Shown here in pieces: positions 57,251 through 64,000 of a DNA stretch of 64,000 nt. Position numbers and translations under genes: made by a program. The notes under the pieces were generated by a model. That model was not told the origin of the DNA. It was given only the letters and a program-made list of their open reading frames with translations, and did no database searches. The DNA is taken from NCBI GenBank assembly GCA_914767715.1, contig OU612066.1:5335001-5399000 (forward strand), given 5' to 3'. The stretch comes from Membranipora membranacea. Its lineage: Eukaryota; Bryozoa; Gymnolaemata; Cheilostomatida; Membraniporidae. Numbering within the stretch: position 1 is the first letter of the stretch; each line of letters begins with the position of its first letter.

Positions 57251-59054
57251 CCGACAACTTTAAGCGTACACAACAGGGGAGGGGCCCAATGGGAAGGCAT
57301 AACGCCTTCCATTCTGCAAATCCTGGCAAAAAAAAACTAACAGAACAATGCTAAATACGTCATGTCACACCATGGACTTTATTTCCATGGTCACACAGAA
57401 CTCAAGTTTTAGCCGGAGGGGGGATCATTACTCTCTGAACAAAAACAGTGATCGTTCCTTACCACAAACCTTGGCACTATTCTTCATTATCATAGTTTGA
57501 ATGATGTCGTCCTCATAAATGAAGTTGGCCCACTTGTTATATTTTACAGACACAAATATTGTCTTATTTCACCAATTTGGTCTTGGATTATAGAAAATTC
57601 ATCCTTTGCGTAAAAAGATCCCTCTCGCGAAGTGTTTTGATAAAAGCTTGTATGATAAGAAGTTACAGCCTCAGACAGCAGATTATTTGGGAGTTGCAGA
57701 ATGTTTACTTATGTTGAGGTCTAGTCTAAGTGCTCAGCTGCTGCAATTCGAGTTAGTGGCATTTATTATCAAGCGCTCAATCGATTTGTATTGGTATATT
57801 AATCCAAATTCAAAAAGAACAAAAAGTTTGTGTACTTAGTAAATTATTAAGTCGGTATCGAGGCGCCTCGATACCCGAGTTTTGCGATTTATCCCTCCAC
57901 CACAGAGGGAACAAACTTATTCTAGTATCTACATTGTTATCAATTTGTTGTAGTGGCCACATCGGTGGGGTAACAAAAAGCAGCATATTTTTTTGCAGAA
58001 GTATGTGATTAAAAGAGAACAACGGACTTGTAACAATTGACCCGTTGACCGATCAGTATTAATACCAATACCATAGCTAAGTTTCTACACAAGTTAATGC
58101 AATGAATCAAATAGAATGGACAAATCAAGAACACCTTGGATGAATGAATCAATATAATCATCTAGTTTGTGGCTACAATGTTTAAATGAGTGTTTCGCCA
58201 CCAACATCACTATGAGCTATGGCAGGTGTTATACTGAGACTGAATTGTCCTAGCCTGTGCAGGCTGTCGTGTCGGGGGTGGGTGGACCAGGCTAGAGTTG
58301 TCCCCTATATCTGAGAATAATGGTACGATTCTAACTACCTCTAGCCTAGCCTGTTTTGTAGATTGTAGCTAAAGAAATCCCTCTCATTGTTGCAGCCGTT
58401 ATATCTTCCTTTTTGAAACCAGCCTCATTATGTTCTCAGAGTTATCCATGGAAATAGAGCTATAAATGTCTATGGAGTTATCCTTTCATGTCACATAGTA
58501 GTGGACTCATTAATTGACCTTTCGACCTGTTGTTTGATTGGTCAGTATTAATCCTCATGGTCCGACTGACAAAAGCTTGGAAGACTTATGAAACAAACAA
58601 ACAAACTAGCTTACTAAATATAAATGAAGGAATATTTTTTCTCATGAAATAACATAATATCTGTGTAAAATAAACGAACTCAAAGCCTATCTGTGGTTGT
58701 AGACAGTGTTGGTGAGTGTTTCTAAAGATTTGAAGAAATGGAAAACACATCATTTTTATTTTGCAAAATATTGACTTGAAACATTATTTCGGGTTATCAG
58801 CCAGTCCTGAGTGAGTGACGGTGTCTAAGTTAGTGAGTAACCAGTAGAGTAGGCCTGCTCCCTGCTGTTCTACTCATGAAGTATGATGAATATGAATATA
58901 CTATCCGCCAGTCGGTGTTGTTACTCACTGTCACTGTAGTGTAGTGAGAGGGCCCTCTGACTCCTTGGTCTGGTGGAATAAAAACATCAAGTTTGAGTTT
59001 ATTATTATACTTTTGCAAAACACAGCAGTTGTGTTTTTCATCCTAAAAAACAAA
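57251..59054. other. Intergenic stretch between the array and the right-hand gene
   Basis: Frames of 60-77 codons on both strands show no motif and no splice support. One small transposon lies at 58242-58303. Transcription start and 5' UTR of the plus-strand gene at 59383 probably lie in the last part. An acceptor-like TTTTCAG at 59280-59286 suggests a non-coding upstream exon boundary. Confidence 0.45.
58242..58303. mobile_element. 44-bp TAG...CTA insertion with 9-bp flanks
   Basis: The element 58251-58294 starts TAGCCTG and ends CAGGCTA. Flanks GAATTGTCC (58242-58250) and GAGTTGTCC (58295-58303) are 9-bp direct repeats with one mismatch. The inner part is GC-rich and not well paired. Confidence 0.65.
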
Positions 59055-59161
59055 GTTACTACCACAGGTCTACTCCAAAACCTGGGATTTTGGCAGTGTT
59101 TGACTGGCAGTCAAACATTGCCAATCAGTGCCATGTTTTGGAGTAGACCTGCGGTTACTAC
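59055..59161. mobile_element. 91-bp palindromic hAT-like MITE
   Basis: The element 59063-59153 has inverted ends C(A/G)CAGGTCTACTCCAAAAC and an inner inverted repeat TGTTTGACTG. Perfect 8-bp direct repeats GTTACTAC lie at 59055-59062 and 59154-59161. Confidence 0.75.
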
Positions 59162-59382
59162 TCTGACTAGCTAGGTGTGACCAGACCAAATGGACTGATG
59201 TACAGCAGCCTACTCTGATAGAGGCACTGCCCCACTCCAAGAGAGTTTATCGTGATGTGAAAATGGATCATATTGTTATTTTCAGATATGAAATATTCGA
59301 TACCTGAGAATCAGTCCACTGCTGAAGATCTAGATCAATAATTGCTCAGCCTTCTGGCTCAGCTGAATTCAAATATTTCACC

Positions 59383-62300
59383 ATGTTTGATCGGAGTGAT
59401 CCATCAGTAATGTTAAGAAATGGAGGAATGTCAGGTGATGACATACAGTTCAAGTTAAGGGTGGCTCTGGACAGAGCTTTAAAAGCTGAGGTACGTAATA
59501 CTCATCACTCATGCTGATGTTTCAAATCTAATTTACGTTGGTTGCAAACAAGTACTACAACATGCACACATGTTGTTAATATTGTCACGCAAAAGATGAC
59601 ATTCATCTAGCATTGAAACAGGAAGTCGGACAGTATCACCAATCTGAAATCACATACTTTGAAACCACTCAATTCTCCATAATTGTGTGACATAGGTCCC
59701 TGTCATTGAAGTGGGCAGCACCAGTGATATGAAAGCTAACCTATTGCATGTTTTACAATCATAAACCTAAAAATGCACCATCTATTATTGCTAGCTATGT
59801 TTTCTGTCTTCTTATATTTTTAGAAAGCATTTTTGAGTTTAAAACTTCAGAATTACAAAGAAAAGATGGACAATGAAATTAAGATAGCAGAGCAGGAATG
59901 TGTCACAAAAATGAACTTATATAACAGCCTTCCAGACCAGGTGGCCAGGATTCATGAAGAATTCAAAAGCAAAACTGCTGTCTTTCAGCAGCTTATCAGC
60001 AGAGCAATGGTGAGCTGTTATTTACTAAACTGCCAGTGGCTCTTCAGTCTGTGAATGGATTATTATAATTATATCATATTGGGCTTTGGTGAAGAACATC
60101 ACCGGGTGTGATCAAGCCCTTTACATGACACATAACAAGGTGAAAAGGACACTCCATATAAACCCTTCGCTGGATTCATAAATTGTTAAGTTGTCTGAGT
60201 CTGCACAAAATTCTAAGGCCCTTAGTCTAGGTCTAGCGGATTTATCACAACTTAAATATACAAACTTGTTCCTCTCTTGTTTCAGGAGGTTCACACATTG
60301 TGCATGACTGGGTTGGACCAAGGTTTGTCTATGGAAGAACTTCCAGTGCTTGATCAGAATCAAACACCATTAGATTTTCGTAATCTTATCTTCGCTAAGA
60401 TAAAGGACAAGCAAGACTCAGGCCGAGGAGGACTTACAACTAATGGTGAAAGCCCAGGTCCGCCACCTACCAGTCTTCAAAATGGTTAGGAGTCAGTTTA
60501 ATTAAAAATTGGCCAAAGTTTATCGTGCAAGTTCATGCATGATAAACATGCTGGTGATGGAATGGAGTTCATTGTACCCAGTGTCTTCTTGTTCAAAGCT
60601 AACAGACCATGGTGGGAGGGTGACTGAGCCACAGAGCCAGGCTCTTGTGCATTTTGTGTCAGCATGTCTATTCAAACATCTCACTAGGTGTAAGAATGTG
60701 CCAACCAGCATTTCCTAAACAGGCACTGTGTAAAGATTTATAGTCAATCAGCATAAATATACTTTGGCTCTGACTCTCTAATAGATAGAGAGAAGAAGCA
60801 CCAGAATACTCAGACGAGTCGCGCTGTTAAGTGCACAGTAGACCAGGTATACAGTGACTTTGGTAAACATAATCATTGAGAATCCAGGCTACCAATCTCC
60901 CATGTTGATGTATAGCTGATGCTGCTAGTTGATGACTGCTTTTTTCTCACACAATTGGGAATTACATGCTTGTTGGAATTAACAATACATCTTTGTCTAG
61001 ATGCATATAATCACTGGGTGAATCAAGTTTCAAAGGCATGCTATTTATTCTATTGAAAATTTAGCCATACAATAACATCAAGCATTGCCAAAGGCTCCTG
61101 TATACCTATTTATTTGTCAGTACAAATGTATCAATGGCCAACTCATACACAAATACACTCAGTAACTGAACTACTGCTAGTAGAGTAAACAACTAAACAA
61201 CAATTCAGCTCAAGCCGTTCACTGCATTTGATATTTATGATTCTTATCATTTGATTACAATTTTGAGCTGTATATTCATAGACAAACCATATGTCTATGT
61301 GTATAATACACCAACATGTACATGAGTATCAATGCCAGTATCCATATGTCATCTTGTTTCAGGAATTGCCAATGGGTCCAGAAATGGCAGCCAGCCCAAC
61401 CTTTTACAGCCTGCTCAGGCAACTACTACCCCTACAATGGAGAGTAATCCCCTACCCATGAATTCTACTCCTTCCGGAGCACCTGTAGTAACACAGCAGT
61501 CTGCACCTCCTCACCATGGAGCTATAGGGCAGCCTGTACCCGCTGCCGCAGCACCACAAGGTCAAATTAATCAGAATATGGCATCAGATCAAAGCTATGG
61601 TATGCAAATTCAGCAGCAACAGCAGCTTCCTTTTGGTCAGCATAAAGCAGCAGCTCCCCTCAGACAGTCTGTGGTTATGCCAACCCAGTCGAGAGAACCA
61701 CAGGTGATGGATAATAAAGTCCAACAGATAGCTAAACCTGCTCCAACAATGAATCAACAGCAGTCTCATCTAAACAACCTGTCAGCCGCGGCACCGATAT
61801 CAGCTTATACTACCGCTGGCGTAATCCCTGAGACTGTCAGATCAAAGTTAGCTCAGAATGGAGCAGCAGCTGGCTCTGGGATGGGAATTGGAGAATTGGA
61901 TGATTTCGTTCTTGATGATGACATGTTTCAATCTTCTGAACAATTGGTAAGTTAGCTAATAGCCCTGATCTTCTAACTACCAACAAATTGACATTGAAAT
62001 GGTGTCTATACACAGAGTGACATGTGTTTGGCTAACAGGAACCAATTTATCATAATGCGAGGGTACAAGTCAGGTTCACTATCCTGAAGGGTATTGATGT
62101 TGAACCAGCGGCTATAGATATATCTATAGTCTCTGGTTGAACTTGATAATGCATCTGTGTCCAAAACTAGTGGTGCAATAAATAAATGTTGCCAGTCTAA
62201 AACATCATAGTGTTGTTAGTCATCTTATAGCCTGGAACCCATGCTGTTTTGTTTGGTTACAATATGAGTGTCTGACATTACATATCATCACAGAGTAAGG

Positions 62301-63848
62301 ATATATCCTTACTCTGTGATATCATACTTGGTAAAAACAGTATAGTAATTATCAACAGACACCTAACTGCAGATAACATGGAAGATATCACAGAGCTGTG
62401 AAATTATTGTGGCACTGAGTGATTCTAGAGAAAAACGTTGTTTTAAATTCACTAACTACTGAATAGGTTGAATTTACACTGTTTTGGTTCTTGATACATC
62501 AAATTAGGCTTTTATCCTGATGTTGACTGTGTGCACTGCTCTAATCAGCATGTTTTATTTGCCTACGTACACCATCCCTTAATGCCCTCATCGAGATAGC
62601 TGTAGCAGTAAACCTTATAATCATGAACTCATGCCAGTTTTGGTTACCTAATAGGCTTTCACAATGATCTCTGATAGTGTGAAGGCTTTTCAGCGCTTAG
62701 GAGCAGGCTTACTTACTGCTCCTAAGCGCCATTTGCAAGGTTTTACCGCTGTGGATGTGCAACATGTAGGACTACAACCATATTAGACTCAATCATGCCA
62801 CACAAGAATGTTGACTAAAGCACCCTTGGGTCCACACAGGCTAGCTTCATCGCATGTCAAGTAATGCTTTGAATAAAATGATTGAGTTCAATTTTGATCA
62901 TTGATTTATCCATTCATCTGCTTGTCTGAATATAATAGCCGGTCGGTTTTCTATTTGCAGAATAATGTTGGGGACAATAGGCATCTGAGTGCTGGTAAGT
63001 TTTGGTTTTTTTCTGAGTCATGGTATTTTCCCAAACAGGCCCAGGGCCCACTCTTGTACAGTAGAGACACTCCCGCCTCAGTTACCGGCTATCATAGCTA
63101 CACTGACCTACCTACTTGGCTGACAGAGCCGCCGCTGTGATGATGAAATATTTACAGTGAATGTAAAATTAGCTTAGAATAAGAGATCTTATTGCTTCAT
63201 TGCAGGATCTTGCAGTCGCCCCTCTAATAACTTGGGTGCTAGTTGTTACAGTAATACTGATTTGTTCTTAATAATATAAATTTTGATCAGTATAAGAAAT
63301 TCAATGTCATGGCTGTCTAAGTCACATGGGGTCCAAGTATACAGCAAGATAAACTATAATATTGTCTGCACCAGTATTATAAGGATCATATGTAAATGAA
63401 CTATGATCTTCTTGATACTAGTTGTTTTACTTGTAGACATGACACATCATTGGCATCTGTACTTACAATGTTGTTTGCTATCTAATACAAACAACCTGCC
63501 ACTATTCATGCAGTTGGTACAATTCCAATTTATTGCTAAGGCCTACCACTGGTTATTATTGGCAGTGAAATGTGTTGCCATGGCTACAGGTCACGCAAAT
63601 AATGTAGTCAGTCAACACACTACTTGTGGTAACAGTTTTCTGCACAGATATTTCCACTTTGACACACTAGCACCCTCTCAATAAAAATATTGAATTTTAT
63701 TGTGAGGCCATGAGGGAAATGGACTGTTGACTATCAGTGATGATCGTTTTGTTTTGTTTAGGAGTCAGAGAGGACGCCTTAGCGGACACTGATCAGAGTT
63801 CTGACGGAGATGACGAGGAGTTTGCCCGTAATCTTGTACAGAGACAGG
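59383..63848 (+). CDS. Coiled-coil and Q/P/A-rich protein, first six coding exons
   Basis: Exons: 59383-59490, 59824-60009, 60286-60484, 61363-61946, 62961-62994 and 63762-63848. All are GT-AG with consistent phase, and the gene continues beyond the window. The ATG is in TTCACCATG context. Residues about 1-165 are charged and helical (ALDRALKAEKAFLSLKLQNY, KIAEQECVTKMNLYNSLPDQ), a probable coiled coil. The fourth exon is low-complexity, rich in Gln, Pro, Ala and Ser, with a QQQQQ run, and ends in an acidic ELDDFVLDDDMFQ. The sixth exon is acidic, TDQSSDGDDEEFARNLVQ. The layout suggests a nuclear co-regulator or an adaptor, but I do not recognise the family. Codon use and exon spacing differ from the array, and the gene looks like an ordinary single-copy housekeeping or regulatory gene. 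Confidence 0.8.
62098..62142. repeat. Imperfect palindrome in intron
   Basis: GTTGAACCAG and CTGGTTGAAC flank CTATAGATATATCTATAG. The structure is an imperfect hairpin of about 44 bp in the large intron of the right-hand gene. Short flanking TTGAT words could be a target duplication, but this is weak. Confidence 0.6.
62287..62320. repeat. 34-bp perfect palindrome in intron
   Basis: ATCACAGAGTAAGGATA and its exact complement meet at the centre. The flanks repeat ATATCAT on both sides. It lies in the same intron as the palindrome at 62098. Confidence 0.8.
62693..62729. repeat. 14-bp stem hairpin in intron
   Basis: GCGCTTAGGAGCAG (62693-62706) and CTGCTCCTAAGCGC (62716-62729) pair around a 9-base loop. 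No flanking duplication was found. Confidence 0.75.
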
Positions 63849-64000
63849 GTATGTACATGAACTGATCAAAGTCTTCATATAACGGGGTACAAAGGCTAGG
63901 TTATGTGACCAGTAGTAGCCTGGAAATTGTAAGAATTCTTTTTAAAGTGGAATTATTGGATAAATCTCGTTATATCAGTTATAGAGCGCTGTAATATCTC

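Overview
This window is eukaryotic nuclear DNA, most likely from a non-bilaterian marine invertebrate. A sponge is my best guess, but the phylum is an inference. It is AT-rich, its coding exons are short and separated by GT-AG introns, and it is loaded with non-LTR retrotransposon remnants, tRNA-derived SINE-like pieces and many small palindromic DNA transposons. There is no sign of bacterial gene organisation.

Layout. 0.3-1.2 kb: the last two exons of an unrecognised plus-strand gene. 1.2-12 kb: mostly non-coding, with a degenerate LINE at 7.1-9.2 kb between two copies of a flanking repeat, and a second LINE fragment at 11.5-12.0 kb. 12.2-12.9 kb: a candidate minus-strand two-exon gene of unknown function. 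13.2-57.3 kb: a tandem segmental array on the minus strand, the centre of interest. 59.4-63.8 kb: the first six exons of a plus-strand gene for a coiled-coil plus Q/P/A-rich, acidic protein that runs off the window.

The array holds four head-to-tail units. Each unit has a small five-exon gene, called S here (about 197-201 aa), followed about 300 bp downstream by a multi-exon type I membrane receptor, called R here. R has a short first exon, a signal-peptide exon, one large beta-propeller-like N-glycosylated ectodomain exon, a stalk exon, a transmembrane exon, and two tandemly duplicated cytoplasmic-tail exons with a repeated PPYVRPRLS motif and proline-rich stretches. In order of transcription (right to left) the units are D (S 51263-54951, R 45073-50963), C (S 37546-43171, R 31097-37240), B (S 26955-29152, R 22508-26658) and A (both members broken, 14615-19283). 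An upstream-type block without genes follows at 13.2-14.6 kb.

S is intact in units B, C and D. Every R copy carries at least one lesion in this sequence: an 8-bp duplication in the B signal-peptide exon, a 5-bp deletion just after the C membrane segment, a 1-bp deletion in the D ectodomain, and loss of the whole ectodomain in A. Co-duplicated small-protein and receptor pairs with differing damage suggest a fast-evolving recognition or immune-type cluster. That role is inference.

The second theme is a set of tiny palindromic insertions with clear target-site duplications: a TAG...CTA class with 9-bp duplications, a CAAGGAGT...ACTCCTTG class with 7-bp duplications, and hAT-like elements with 8-bp duplications. 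Some are datable because sister units carry the empty site.
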